64,000 nt of DNA from the NCBI GenBank assembly GCA_948567375.1, contig OX419762.1, forward strand, positions 54,702,841 to 54,766,840. Reading direction: 5' to 3'. Source of the DNA: Lunularia cruciata. Its lineage: Eukaryota > Streptophyta > Marchantiopsida > Lunulariales > Lunulariaceae. How positions within the stretch are numbered: position 1 is the stretch's first letter; each line of letters opens with the position of its first letter. This document shows, piece by piece, positions 1 through 12,541 of this stretch. The notes beneath the pieces were generated by a model that had not been told where the DNA came from, searched no databases, and saw nothing but the letters and a program-made list of their open reading frames with translations. The position numbers were made by a program, and so were the translations under genes.

Positions 1-408
1 GTACACTCAATACCATATACCAATTGAAATGGAGAATATCTGGTAGAAGTCTTCATGGTTGTCCTATACTCCCACAAAACTGCATGAATCCTCTTGTCCT
101 TATGATGTTTGGACTCCTCCATTTCTGCATCTTTGGCCAATATCATGCACAAGGTCTGATTGGTTCTCTCTGCCAAGCCATTGGAATTTGGCTTATATGA
201 TGTAGTTACCCTATGTGTGATAGAGAAATGTCGTAGCATGGCTGTAGTAATGCTTCCTATAAACTCTCCTCCTCTATAAAAAACCAACTCTAAAGAGCAT
301 CCAAACCTAGTGAAAATGCGTTCATAAAGAAATCTACCCACTTCATCTTCATGCTTGTCCCTCAATGGTCTAGCCGCAACCCACTTGGTAAGATAATCAA
401 TAACTACT
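1..408 (-). pseudogene. LTR2-family integrase fragment
   Basis: The minus strand encodes part of a Ty3/gypsy integrase and the stretch after its core. It closely matches the better preserved minus-strand copies at 57160-57510 and 48193-48574, including the region around the last catalytic glutamate (a VERTNQT-like motif). The reading frame is broken, so it is a remnant. The match ends where LTR1 copy A begins at 409, which shows that A inserted into this integrase. The rest of the element lies to the left, outside the window. Confidence 0.75.
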
Positions 409-2893
409 TGTGTTACCCACAGTTTTTGTTTTTTTCAAAATGGAGAAGAAGAAGTGTATAGAGAAGTTGGATTGCTCATGTTTGGCCAAAGAAGCCAAAG
501 AAAAGAGTCTTTGAGATGAAACCTGAGGAATGTGGCTTTGGGTCATAAGGCAAAGTACTCAGACTTGCCCTGTCGGCATACAACCCAAAGTAAGAAGTCT
601 TTGTATCGAGGGGTGCTCAACTCGAGGCAAAGATAGTGTAACAACTTTCCTTTGGAGTGAGAATTTCAAGAAGAGACTGTTCAAAAACCGGCGATCATAC
701 GCATGAAGGACAGTTGACAGTGACAGGAGCATGCAAGAGGTGTGATTTCTTGGTAGAAACTCGAATGGAAGAGCAACAAAGAAGGCACGACTCTATAAAA
801 ATTGGGCTAATAATGAAGTAATGTCAAGCAATTTTCCTTTGCCGTTGAAGAGTCGTCCTGCAAGAGATTGTAGGAAGGGAAGTAGAGTCAAAGATGCGCT
901 ATTGTGTAGAGGAGAATTCGAGAGAGCTAATCCGAGAGATAGTGAGAAAGAAAGAAAGATGGGAGGAGGCAAGAAGAAGAAGAAAGAAACTCCAAATTTG
1001 TAGTGAGAAATCATGCAATTTGGAGGTTAGATGTGATCACAAGAATCAAAGTCTTGAGCCAACTTTGGATCACATTCTTGGCGCGGAACTGGAATGTGAG
1101 CTTTCCAAGATTCATGACCAAGATAATTGAGAGTAAATGTCTTGATGGCCCCAAGGAAGAGAGGAAGAGAGGAATCCGGATCGTTGGATGCAGTCGGATT
1201 GGAGATTAGTACTTGGAAGAGAGGCAGGCACGGAGTAGGTTGCCACATTCTTGGAGAAGGGAGAGGTAGCCAAAGAAACCCAACAAGTGAGGGATGCATT
1301 CTCTTTGAAGCGTACACAGAATGGGTACAAAGTTGAGAGTTACAAGGATCTTGTCAAGAGAGGGATCGTGAGTGCTCTCATGGCAATCTTGAAGCCGGAG
1401 AGAACAACTTATGTGATGAAGCACCAAGCGGTGTTCTTCCATAAGATGTTTGTAAGAGAGCCAATTAACTAGGCGAGGTGCTTCCATGGGCAAACAAGAC
1501 AGATGGTGTGGAAATTGCGAGATAAATCACCTCCACATTACATTGTGCCGTTTGTAGCACATTTCTATCTGGGGCTAAATCTGCTCAATGCGGCAAAACG
1601 CAACAGAATGGTGTTGCATTTTCATCCCGACTTAAGAAAGGAGGTCGACACGGAGGAGCAGCAATACATTTTTCAGATTTGAAGCAGCAATGAGTACTAC
1701 GTGTAGATGGGGAAGAGTGTGCGGGTGGACGTGAGTAGTTCAAAGTTGAAGAAGAAGAGTCAACAAGGAGAAGGCAAAGATGTTGAGAGAAAAAGAGCTT
1801 GAAAGACCAAAAGGGTAAACCCAAGGAAAGGTATGGTAGTAATCGCATCGTCGGAAGAAGAATCAAAAGGCAAAGCTGAGTGCAAGTCTGAAGACTCAGA
1901 ATGCAAGGAAGAATCCAAGCTCACACTACAGAGTGGAGACACAAGTAGTGACAACAACAAAGGTGGAGAGATGATGTTGGTACTCACAGCAGAAGAGGAA
2001 GTCAGGATGGAGCTTGAGGAGGAAGGTAACGTGAAGTTAGAAGACAAAGTGGCAGAGCAAAAGGGGAGAAATGTTACCATTCAAAGAGGAGTTTGGTCCT
2101 GGCAAAAGGCAAAGTGTGAAGTGGGTCCAAGCAAGGTAAGGGAAGAGGAAAATGCCAGTTTGGGGAGTGAAGCGTCTATTCCGATATGATGACTGCAGCA
2201 AAGAAAGTGAGTATCAAGAGAAGAAGAGGTGAAGAAGGAGATCACTCCGCAAGTTGAAGAAGCCGCAAGTGACAGAGTGGAGTACATGCACAAAGTTGTG
2301 TGTCCTTTGTTGGTGAAATTGGAACACAAGAAGAAAGAGATGCAGTCAAAGTGTCTGGGGGTGAAGACTGTGTTGCAGGTGTTAGCTCCATTGGAAGAAG
2401 AGGACTCGGAATTGAAGAGGAGTATAATCCAAGGAGAGGAGGAACGGGAAGTACTACGAGTAGAGGCAGTAGTACAGAATCAAGTGATAGAGAACTTGAG
2501 AAGAGAAGCAAGGAATAGAGAGGAACTTGTGAAGCAGAGTGACATAGCAAGGGAGAGACAAGTAGTTGAGAATGAGATCTTGAAGCAACAGTTTGATGAT
2601 TTGAGATTAGAGATTATCCATGCTATGGCAAGAATAGCCAAGAAGGAACAAGAGCTCAATAGGGTGATGGAGAGTGTAGAAGAGAAGAAGTAGTTGTGGC
2701 AACGAGAGTTGACAGTGAGATATAGAGAAGAAGAGAGGTTGCGAGAGTTACTTCATAATCAGGAGGAGAAGATTGTACAAAAGGAGAAGGAGAAGGAAGT
2801 TGTGAAAGCTGAGTTTGAGGCAGAATTAGCAATGTACCGAGAGGTGTGGCTTGCAGATCAGGAACGGGAGAGGAAAATGAGGCTGGAGCCCTT
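409..2893 (+). repeat. LTR1 copy A, 3' truncated
   Basis: This copy starts with a variant of the family terminus (TGTGTTACCCACA followed by a T-run) and runs through the A-rich leader and the LTR1 reading frame. Readable pieces of that frame include 894-1016 (CVEENSREL), 1251-1472 (KNGYKVESYKD-like, QAVFFHKMF), 1833-2189 (acidic/basic linker) and 2229-2893 (coiled coil with VVCPLLVKLEHKKKEM). The copy stops abruptly at about 2893, inside the coiled coil. Beyond that point lies the gag of an oppositely oriented element, so the TATA region and 3' end are missing. Frames shift several times, so it is a decayed copy. Confidence 0.8.
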
Positions 2894-3981
2894 GATCTGC
2901 CAAATGTTGGGGCCTTCCTTTTGTCTTTAGCCCCAATGATCTGGATCTTGAAATCCAAAAACTCCTTGATGAGGGCGTCCAGCTTGGTATCCGCCTTATG
3001 TACACTCTTTGCTGGAGGAGTCATTGGTTTCTTACCCCTACGTCTTCTTACTGGTCTTGGCTTTGATTCTTTTTCAGATTCCAAAGAAGAGCTTGAAGAT
3101 GTGGAGGATTCCTCCAAAGAAGAGGATATACTGCGAGAAGCTCTACTTCTAGGCTTCTTGCCTTTCTTCTCCCAGTTTCTTTGATTGCCGGCAAAGTGAG
3201 AGTGAGCCGCCTTGTAACAAGCGACATGTTTGAGTACCTTATCAAGGGAAGTTATGTTCCTCTCCCTTGCAAAGATCCGAATCTCTACTGAAAGTCCTCT
3301 CAAGAACCAGGTAATGGCTTGGGCATCAAAGTAACCCACCACACCCAATTGCTTCGAGACTTGGTTCAAGAGCGCCATGAACCGCTCAGAGTAGTCTCTC
3401 AACTTCCCCTTCTTTCCTCGGTCTAAATCGTTGAGTGCCGCAAAGACAATCGTATCATAATCAACCTCCCGGAATCGTTCCAAGAAGTTGTTTCTCAAGT
3501 CTGCCCAGTCCGCCGGTACAAACCTCTTCTGGGTCACATGGGTGTACCAGCTCCGAGCTTTCTTTTGGAGCAGACTTGGAAAAATTCACAGTCAATCCAC
3601 CAAGTCATGCTCCTTGTTAGCAAAGGAGATGACTTCAAATTCTTCAATGAATTCATCGGGGTCTTTGTCTTGTTCTATCTCCTTATACTTTTGATAGGCG
3701 TGTCGGATGACAGGCAATGAAGTCATTGTTCAATTTGATGGGATTGGTCGGGGTAAATTTGAACTTGTTGGAATCAAGGAACTGGCTGGAATTGACGCCG
3801 TGTTGTCAGCCCAAGGGTTGCAATTTGTCAAATTCAAGGTAGGGTCTTCTTTGACAATTTCTTCTCTGAGGGTGTCGACTTCAACTAGGTTGGAAGACTC
3901 AAGCTCAACACCTTCAATGCATTCTTCAAAATTCCTTTGGGACAACCAAGGAATCGTTCATAGAAGATGTTGACACTCTTC
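2894..3981 (-). pseudogene. Gag of an LTR1-family gypsy element
   Basis: The minus strand encodes a retrotransposon Gag core. Around 3300-3560 it reads WADLRNNFLERFRE, LRDYSERFMALLNQ and ITWFLRGL, the pattern of the plant Retrotrans_gag domain. A serine-rich and then basic tail follows (about 3050-3180), then a lysine-rich stretch near 2900. The N-terminal part (3720-3945) is in another frame and carries stops. The primer-binding site and an LTR1 lie directly upstream (4382-6955), so this is the internal region of an LTR1 element read leftwards. No zinc knuckle, protease or polymerase remains, because the element is cut off at 2893 by copy A. This is the only stretch of LTR1-family internal coding sequence in the window. 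Confidence 0.8.
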
Positions 3982-4381
3982 TTTTGTCAGTGTATGCGTT
4001 GTCTTTTCTTGAACAAAGTTCTTTAAGGATGCGACTTCCTTTACAGCTCTAGGAGAAGTCGGTGTACTAGGCCGTAATGCATATGTCTGGCCACTCAAGT
4101 CTTTTTTCTCCTTGGATGAAGTAGGGGATGCAAAGTAGCCTTGCCAACCACCTTCGTGTTTCTTGTGGTCAAGTTCTCATAGGGCTTCTTGCACTTCATG
4201 AAGGAGTTGAAAGTCCAATGTCTCTTGTTCGGTTTTGTCAAAAGTGGATTGGATCTTTGTCTTCTTCATGATCCAATGCTCATCTTTGAACTCTTTCTTC
4301 CCATTGTTCTCTCAATGTAGAAATTCATATTGCTTCAATACCCAGTTTCAAATTTGGCTTTGTATTCTTCCACTTCCAAGA
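3982..4381 (-). other. 5' leader of the LTR1-family element
   Basis: This 400-base stretch lies between the primer-binding site and the recognisable gag of the minus-strand element. It is rich in CTT/GAA and probably contained the 5' untranslated leader and the start of gag. I see no uninterrupted frame, RNA gene or second element in it. Confidence 0.45.
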
Positions 4382-4404
4382 TTTGTATCCCCGGCAATGG
4401 TGCC
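4382..4404 (-). promoter_or_regulatory. tRNA-Asp-type primer-binding site
   Basis: On the minus strand, six bases after the LTR ends in ...GTTGTCACA, the sequence reads TGGCACCATTGCCGGGGAT. This matches the complement of the plant tRNA-Asp 3' end (TGGCGCCGTTGCCGGGGAT) with two mismatches. A primer-binding site immediately 3' of the unit at 4413-6955 is the best evidence that the TGTGG...CACA units in this window are LTRs and not independent elements. Confidence 0.85.
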
Positions 4405-4412
4405 AAAAATCA

Positions 4413-6955
4413 TGTGACAACCTGGCAAATATCACTTTTGCGGTAATCAGTTAAGTAAAGTTCATTCCCGTAGAGATACGAGTCAAAATTGGTCAAATAT
4501 GAAGCAAATAGCAACAATGTAGTTCTTCTTGAGTTCTTCTTTAGTCTCTCAGGTAGAAACTACACCCAGAAGAGAGTAACAAGCATTGATTTGTAGTCTT
4601 GTCACAAATTCACACTTCTTAATCACAACTCCATCAAATCTTTCCAAACAATCTTGATTGTGATGATTCACGCTCTCCCAAAAACATCACTTCACTGCAA
4701 AACGACTTTGCCTCAAAATTGTGTTCCACCCCTCCACTGAAGGCACAACTTCCTTGATCAAAATTGCTTCACATCAACTTCACGCTGCACTCACAAATGC
4801 AGAATACTACCAACACTACAATTCCTCTAGATCTATCAAGGCATTACTTTGATTGCACTTCATTGAGGATCAAACACGCAGAATGAAGATCAAGGCTACG
4901 GAATCCAACATCCAACAAACGCTCTAACTTGCACTTCAAATTTCTCCACACACTCACAAACATAATCACAATGTTGATACTCGGAATCAAGCTCAAGCGA
5001 CGAGCACTACTTCACAACACTTTGTTTTATCTATTCTCAGAAATAATGAGCACTAAACAACATAAGACTGCAAATGCCACTCTTAAATAGAAGCAATCGA
5101 TAGTTATTTTCCTAATGTACCTCTTCCTAACAACTCTACAAACCTGCAAATCCGAAATGACAATGCACCTCTTCAAATCTGCCTCTTCAAATCTCAAATC
5201 TCAAATCTCGCAACCTCTCTTCTTCTCTATATCTCATTGTCAACTCTCATTGCCACATCTACTTCTTCTCTTCTACACTCTCCATCACCTTATTGAGCTC
5301 TTGTTCCTTCTTGGCTATTCTTGCCATAGCATGGAGAATCTCTAATCTTGGATTAGCAAACTGCTGCTTCAAGATCTCATTCTCAACTACTTGTCTCTCC
5401 CGTGCTATGTCACTCTGCTTCACAAGTTCCTCTTGATTCCTTGCTTCTCTCCTCAAGTTTTCTATCACTTGACTTTGTACTACTGCCTCTACTCATAGTA
5501 CCTCTTGTTCCTCCTCTCCACAGATTATACTCCTCTTCAATTTTGAGTTCTCTTCTTCCAATCGGGCTAACACCTGCAACACAGTCCGAACACTTTGACT
5601 ACATCTCTTTCTTCTTGTGTTCCAATTTCACCAATAGAAGACATACAACTTTGCGCAGGTACTCCACTCCGTTGCTCACAACTACTTCAACTTGCAGAGT
5701 GATCTCCTTCTTTACCTCTTCTTCTCTTGATACTCGCCTTCTTTGCTATAGTTGTCGTATTGGAATGGACGCTTCACTCCCCAAACTGGCATTATCCTCT
5801 TCTCTTACCTTGCTTGGACTAGCTTCACACTTCACCTTTTGCCTAGACCAAACTCCTCTTTGAATGGTAACCTTCCCCTCCTCCTGCTCCGGCACTTTGT
5901 CTACTAACTTCACGTTACCTTCCTCCTCGAGTTCCATCTTGACTTCTTCTTCTTCTATGGGAACCAACGTCATCTCCCCGCCTTCATTGCTATCACTACT
6001 TGTGTCTCCACTGTGTAGTGTGAGCTCAGGTTCTTCCTTGCATTCTGAGTCTTTGGACTTGCACTCGGCTTTGCCTTTTGAGTCTTCTTCCAACGACGTG
6101 ATTACTACCATACCTTTCCTCGGATTTATCCTTCTGGTCTTTTGAAATCTTGTTCTCTTGATGTCTTTGCCTTCTCCTTTTCGACTCCTCTTCTTTGACT
6201 TCGGAGAACTCACGTCCACCTGCACACTCTTTCCCGTCTGCACATAGTACTCATCGCTGCTTCTGATCAGAAGAATGTACTACTGCTCCTCCGCATCGAC
6301 CTCCTTTCTTAAGTCGGGATGAAAATGCGACACCATTCTGTTGCACTCCACCGCATTGAGCAGATTCAGCCCCATATAGAAATGTGCTACAAACGGCACA
6401 ATGTAATGTGGAGGCAATTTATCCCACAAGTTCCACACCATTTTTGTTGTTCGCCCATGGAAGCACCTTGCCCAATTACTTGCTCTCCTGCAAACATCTT
6501 ATGGAAGAACACCGCTTGGTGCTTCATCACATAAGGTCTTGACATTGTTTTGTTGTTAGCCCAATTTTTATAGAGTCGCACCTTCTTTGTCGCTCTTCAA
6601 TTTGAGTTTCTTCCAAGAAATCACACCTCTTGCATGCTCCTATCAATGTCAAGTGTCCTTCACGAATATGACCACCAGTTTTTGAACGGTCCTTCTAGAA
6701 TTTCTCGCCCCATAGAAAAGTTGTTACACTGTCCTTGCCTTGGGTTGAGCATCCCCCAATACAAAGACTTCTTACTTCAGGTTGTATGCTGACAGGGCAA
6801 GTCCGAGTACTTTGCCTTATGAACCAAAGCCACGTTACCTTGGGTTTCATCCCGAAGACTCTTTTCTTTGCCTTCTTCGGCCATACAAGCACAATCCGAC
6901 TTCTCTATACACTTCTTCTTCCTCGTTTCAAAAAAAAACAAAAAATGTGGGTACC
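4413..6955 (-). repeat. LTR1 copy B (5' LTR of minus-strand element)
   Basis: Read on the minus strand, this unit begins with GGTACCCACATTTTTTG at 6955 (the outer TGT is lost) and ends ...GGTTGTCACA at 4413, directly followed by the primer-binding site. It contains the LTR1 frame in pieces: 5746-6243 (acidic/basic linker) and 5259-5468 (coiled coil). A TATA-like stretch follows near 5085, then the R/U5 part. At 2.5 kb it is shorter than the 3.77 kb full LTRs, so an internal piece is missing; the stretch between the coiled-coil start and the TATA region is the candidate. It abuts the plus-strand copy C, forming an inverted pair. Confidence 0.8.
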
Positions 6956-8616
6956 CTAAAGAGGGAGAGAAATGCAGCATCAAGCCAAAGAGTTGAAGGA
7001 GTAGACAATGTTGTTGACTAAGATGAAAGAAGAAGTCAGTGAAGCGTGCATCAAGAGTATTCATGTGAACGCGATGGCCGCAATGATGGAGCAAGAGTTA
7101 GAAAGCTTGAGGAAGAGTGCAGCCGGGAAGGATCAAGCATGGCAGAGAGAGTTGGCAGTCAGACATCAAGCAGAAGAAAGATTGCATGAGTTGGTATGAA
7201 GTGTGGAGTTTTTGAGTTCTCGGTATGCGGAGGAGAAGAAGATGCTTGCTGTTGGGTACAAAGACAAATTGAAGATGTACCGAGAAGAGTTGAAGGTAGA
7301 GCGATCTCCAGGGTATGAGTCGGAATCAGTAGGAGAAGTTGTGGGAAAGTTGCAAGCAATGTTGAGCACAGAGACTGAAGGGAGATTGGAAGAAGCACGC
7401 CTACACAAGTTAAAGTTGCTTGTGTAGGAAATTGGGAAGAAGAAGGCCTAAGATGTGGATATGAATACTTTACTGATCCGATTGAGGGAGCGGGTGGATT
7501 GGATTTAAAAGTAGGAGATAATGTCAATCTCAAATTAGATTTAGTGAATTAGGAGTAGTGTGACAAAGGAGAGAAAGTCCAATGTTGCAGAAGTAGAAAC
7601 TCAAGTGTCATCAGACTTATCATTAGAGACATTAGAGAAGAGTGGGTCGGGAGATGAGGAGATAGAAGGGTTACCCTTGATCTCAATTGTAGTTCATAGT
7701 GAAGAAGTTGTAGAAGTAGTGAAGGATTTGATAGTTGTAGATATACCCAAAGAAGGAGAAGTAATAAGAAGATCATTGGGTTTGGAAGCCAATGAAGTGA
7801 TTGACATCGAATCAGAGTAGTAATAGATTTGAGATTTGAAGAGGCAAATATGAAGAGTTGTATTGTTAGTTTGGATTTGTAAGTTAGAAGAGTTGTTATA
7901 GAATGGTATATTTGTTAGTAACTGTCGATTGCTTCAATATTTAAATGGAGCATTCACAGTGAAATGTTGTTCAGTATTCATATTTCTGAAGATAGATAAA
8001 GCAAAGTGCTGATTTGGTGCTTGCCGCTTGAGCTTAATTCCAAGTGTCAACACAGTGTGTGTGTTTGTAAGTGTTGGGAGAATTCTGAAGTGCAAGTTAG
8101 TGTGCTGGTTGGATGTTGGATTTTGTAGCCTTGATCTTTATTTTGTGTGTTTGATCTTGAGTGAAGTGCAATCGGAGCAATGCCTTGATAGATCTGAGAG
8201 GAATTGTAGGGTTGGTAGTATTCTACATTTGTGAGTGCAGTGCAATGTTGATGTGAAGCAACTTTGATCAACAAAGTTGTGCCTTCAGTGGAGGGGTAAA
8301 ACACAATTTTGAGGCAAAGTCATTTTGCAGTGAAGTGTCGTCTTTGGGAGAATCTGAATCATCACAATCAAGATTTGTTTGGACAAAATTTGCTATGTTG
8401 TGATTATGGGTGTGTGTATTTGTGATAAGTTGTCAAGATTGTGAGGCTGTTACTCTCTTCTGGGTGTAGTTGCTACCTGAGAGATTAAAGAGGAACCCAA
8501 GAAGAACTACATGTTACTATTTGACTTCATATTTGACCAATTATGACTTGTATCTCTATTGGAACGAACTTTATGTACCTGATTACCACAAAAGTGATAT
8601 TTGCCGGGTTGTCACA
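6956..8616 (+). repeat. LTR1 copy C, 5' truncated
   Basis: This is the 3' part of an LTR1 of a divergent subfamily. The coiled-coil frame is readable at 7008-7199 and 7203-7427 (EEVSEACIKSIH, QELESLRKS, MYREELK, RLEEARLHKLKLLV). The C-terminal tail ends at a stop codon at 7820 after EVIDIESE. A TATA-like TATTTAAATG lies near 7950 and the unit ends GTTGTCACA at 8616. The first half is absent where copy B abuts. Copy C lies inside the R/U5 part of copy D, which resumes at 8617. Confidence 0.8.
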
Positions 8617-10183
8617 ACTTCACTCAAGATCAAACACATAGAATGACAATCACGGTTGTGGAATCCAACATCCAACAAGCACACTGACTTGTTTTTTATA
8701 ATTCTCTCAACACTCACAAGCACACACACATAATTGATACTTGGATTTAAGCTCAAGTGACAAGTACTACTTCACAACACTTTGCTTTATCTATTCTCAA
8801 GAAAATGAATACTAAACAACATCAAACTACAAATGCCTCTTTTAAATTGTAGAGCAATCAACATTTAATAACAAAAATATAGTTCTACAATAACTTTACC
8901 AACCTGCAAATCTGAAATGACAATGCATCTCTTCATATCTTAAATAAATTTGTTACTTATCTAATCCGATGTCAACCTTGACTTTGGCTTCCAAACCCAA
9001 TGTTCTTTCACATATTTCTCCTTCTTTGGTTCTTCTAAATTCCACTCCTAACTCTTCTATTTCTTTGATTTCATTACTTCTAACTACAATTGCACTCTAT
9101 CTGCTCTACCTACATCATTATTTGCTGATCCATTCCTTCCTATTGTCTTAGGTAACTCACCCAAAGACACTTGCACTCCTACTTCTACTACCTTAAACTT
9201 CCTTGGTAATTTACTTCACTATGAAGTTGATCCAAGTCTGTTCTAACAAGATCTTATCTAAGACAAACATTGTCTCCTACCTCTAACATTTTCCTATCTA
9301 CATGATCTTGCACACAAATCAACAAATTTTTCAACTCCATGTCCTTTGCCTTCCTCTTCCTTGTCTCCTGGACCAAAAACTTCAACTTGTGCAGTCTGGC
9401 TTCTTCCAACTTCCCTTTGACTTCAGTACTAAGCAGCGCCTTCATCTTGCTAACCACTGCCCCCACTACATCCAATTCCACCTGTGGCTCTACCTCCTCT
9501 TTCTTTCTTTCCTCCTCCAACTCATTGCAATACATCTAGAACTCGTCCTCAAACTCAGCCTTCATTGCTTCCTTCTCTTGTTGATTCAACACAAGTTGAT
9601 CTTCTACCACCCTCAACAAACCTTGCAATAGTTCTTCCTCCAGACTATGCTTTGTTAATTCCCACTGCCAAGCTTGATCTTTTTTGGCCGCTTTCTTCCT
9701 TAGACTCTCCAATTCTTGATCCATCACTACTACACTTGCCTTTGAATGTATCAACTCCACTTGTGCATCAACAATTTCACTCTTCAGCACCTTGACCAAT
9801 GCCATCTTCTCCTTTACTTCCTCCCAACACTTCACCAAATCCTCTCTCATTGCTTCTAAGCGCTTACTCCAAAGAATTTCCTCCACCCAAAGTTCTTTGG
9901 CTTCCATTTCCACTAGCATTAACTTACTTCTCAACAGTGGGGTTTTTGCACTCTACTTTGTCATGATTGCTAACTTGTCCTTCACATCTAGGTTAGCATT
10001 CACCATCTTTGCTTTCTCCAACTGCAAAAGAAACCAATAAGGGACATACTACCTTTGACAGATTTTCCACTCCACCATACTGCCTGTCATAGGCTTTGAT
10101 GTCTTTGCCCTCTACAAGTAACTCCACAAGTGCCTTGCCCCAAAGATGTTGTCATTGGAAAAATATTCCACACGTACCGTTTT
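8617..10183 (-). repeat. LTR1 copy D, left segment
   Basis: The sequence resumes inside the R/U5 part of an LTR1 (ACTTCACTCAAGATC) and continues leftward-reading through a TATA-like region near 8850. Coiled-coil coding stretches on the minus strand follow: 9254-9535 (KLEEARLHKLKFLVQETRKRKAKD) and 9536-9934 (ELWVEEILW, ESLRKKAAKKDQAWQ). This subfamily resembles copy N at 44847. The frame is interrupted at about 10184 by a 2.36 kb LTR3 insertion and resumes at 12542. Confidence 0.75.
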
Positions 10184-12541
10184 TGCCATTTAGTGTGAGA
10201 GTTTGCTTTTTTTTCCTCTTCTTATGTTACAAGGAACTTGGCAAATTTCATGTCATTGTGTCTCAGGAGTCATTTTATGCTACCTTCTCTTGGAAATAAT
10301 TTCTATGTTATTGTAAAGCCCAGAAGTAGCTTTGTGTTGTTGTAAGCTCAAGAGTTCTTTTAATTTTGCTTGGGCCGGGAGTTTCTTTGATATTCAAAAA
10401 CTTGGGAGTTTATGTGTGTCATAAGCTGAAGGTTGAAAGGGAAAGTTGGAGCATTGAGGAAGGTCTGAATAGGACTACGAGAAAAGAAGGTTTAGGATTT
10501 AAAGGAGGAGGGCTTGATGGAAAGGAGAATTTTTTGAGGAGAAAAGTGCAAAGGGCAGGATAGAAAGAGAAGGAGATTCTTTGAATGGAGACTTAGGGCA
10601 TGACAGAATCAGAAGGAGATTCTTCTTTTTTTGGAATGATCTTGTGGTCTGGCTAGACAGGGGAAAAGGGCATTCAAAGAGGGGAGTGATAAGACAAGAG
10701 GAAGGAAATCCATTGAAGGGGCAAAGGAGAAAGGGAAGGGAAAGGGAATCAAATGTGAGGAGTTTTTGGAAAAGGGTTGCATGGAAGAAATTTTTTCTCA
10801 AAGGGAAGATCAAAATGTGCAGGTTCTGTGACAAGAGAAGACAAAGAGGAAGAATTTGAGAAGAGGTTTGCCTTGGTTTGTGACAGCTGAGAAGGGGAGA
10901 GGAAGAGCTTTGAAGGTTTGCGTTTGTTCAGGAACAGGAAGGATTCTTTGCCAAATTGATAGGGCAAAAGGGCTTTGAAGAATGCTCCAAGAGATTAGAG
11001 AGGAACCTTTGGTAGAGAATGGAAACTTAAGGGTTTAGGGAGAGGCTTTGAGTGAATAGGAAGGACTCTTTGCCAATTGATAGGGCAGAAGGGCTTTGAA
11101 GAATGCTTCAAGAGATCAAAGAGGAGACTTTGGCAGAGAATGGACACTTAAGGGTTTAGGGGGAGGCTTCGAGTGAACAGGAAGGACTCTTTGCCAATTG
11201 ATAGAGCAGAATTGCTTTGAAGAATGCTTTGAGAGATCAAAGAGAAGCCTTTGACATAGAATGGACACTTAAGGGTTTAGGGAGAGGCTTTGAGTGAACA
11301 AGAAGGACTCTTTGCCAATTGATAGGGCAGAAGGGCTTTGAAGAATGCTTTGATAGATTAGAGAGGAGTCTTTGGCAAAGAATGGACACTTAAGGGTTTA
11401 AGGAGAGGCTTCAAGTGAACAAGAAGGACACTTTGCCAATTGATAGGGCAGAAGGGCTTTGAAGAATGATTTGAGAGATAAAAAGGAGCCTTTGGCAGAG
11501 AATGGACACTTAAGGGTTTAGGGAGAGGCTTTGAGTGAACAGAAAGGACTCTTTGCCAATGGATAGGGCAAAAGAGATCAGAGAGGAGTCTTTGGCAGTG
11601 AATGGACACTTAAGGGTTTAAAGAATGCTTTGAGAAATCAGAGAGGAGTCTTTGGCAGTGAATGGAGATTTAAAGGTTTGGGGAGAAGCTTAGAGTGGTA
11701 AGGAAGGAGGTCTTTGGCTGTAGTAAGGCCAGAGAGGATTCAAGGTATGTCTTAAGAGGCTGTTTGCTGAGGACTGAAAAATAGTGGTTTAAGGAATGCA
11801 TCGGAGGGGATTTGGCAATGGCTGGACCAGGAGTAAGAGTTCAGGAGGATGCTTCAAAGGATGCCCTTTGGTTATGAGAGACCAGTAAAATGTTGAAAAA
11901 TGTTGTTGAAGAGACCCTTGGCTGATGACAGAAGAGAAGGAGTTGAGTGAGGATACTTTGAGTGGACAGAGGAGATCTCTAGCTGATGATAGAAAAGTAA
12001 AGGTTTGGGAAGAGTTTCAAGTGACCAGGAGGGCTTAAGGGATGCTCAAAGGAGGTCCTTGGCTGTAACAAGGCCAGAGAGGCTGCAAAGGAGAGAAATC
12101 TTGGAAGGAAGGCAATTGGCTGTGCAAAAGCAAAGGGAGAGAAGAATTTCTTGTTTTTTTAAACAGGCTGAAGGGTTATGGCGGAGAACTTCAAAGGTGA
12201 GAGATATTGCTTGTATGAGTAGAGAGAAGGAAAAGAGATGATGCATCAAATGGGAAAGTGAGATCCAGACAGGGGAATTCTCAAGAAGAAAGTCTGGGCA
12301 GAAGAAAGAGAGAAATGTTTGGTTGTGCTAGGGCAGAGAAGACCAACAAATTTTCTAGAGTGATTTTGTCTTGACTGTGATAGGGCATAGAAGAGAAGAG
12401 GTTGAGGAAATTGGTTGTCTATGATTGGACAAGGATTGGAAACAACCTGCCTTATTAGGGACAAGATTGCCAACCATACCGGAGTAAGAGAGAGAGTGTA
12501 TAGAAAGTCTCAAGTCATTGACAATAAGAGCAATCTAAGCA
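10184..12541 (+). repeat. LTR3 (plus-strand solo LTR), purine-rich
   Basis: This unit interrupts the LTR1 D frame. It begins TGCCATTTAGTGTGAGAG and ends GAGCAATCTAAGCA. The same two ends, with small changes, bound the minus-strand LTR3 at 16105-42852, which is how I placed the borders. The plus strand is strongly purine-rich. It holds a tandem array of about 121-bp units and no convincing coding sequence; the ORFs seen here are short and unrelated to any family I recognise. A target duplication could not be identified, so the exact borders are uncertain by some bases. Confidence 0.55.
10938..11640 (+). repeat. Minisatellite, period about 121 bp
   Basis: A unit containing GAAGGACTCTTTGCC, then GATAGGGCAGAAGG, then GAATGGACACTTAAGGG recurs at 10938, 11060, 11181, 11302, 11423 and 11542, followed by a shortened and more diverged copy. 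Spacing is 119-122 bases. Units differ by scattered substitutions, so the array is not freshly amplified. It lies wholly inside LTR3. Confidence 0.85.

Noticed and set aside
5402-6145. Plus-strand open frames of 93-153 codons
   Set aside because: They are shadows of the minus-strand LTR1 ORF in copy B, with Ser/Leu-rich low-complexity products.
10938-11640. CRISPR-like array
   Set aside because: Units are about 121 bp and adjacent, without short conserved repeats separated by unique spacers. It is a minisatellite in a eukaryotic LTR.
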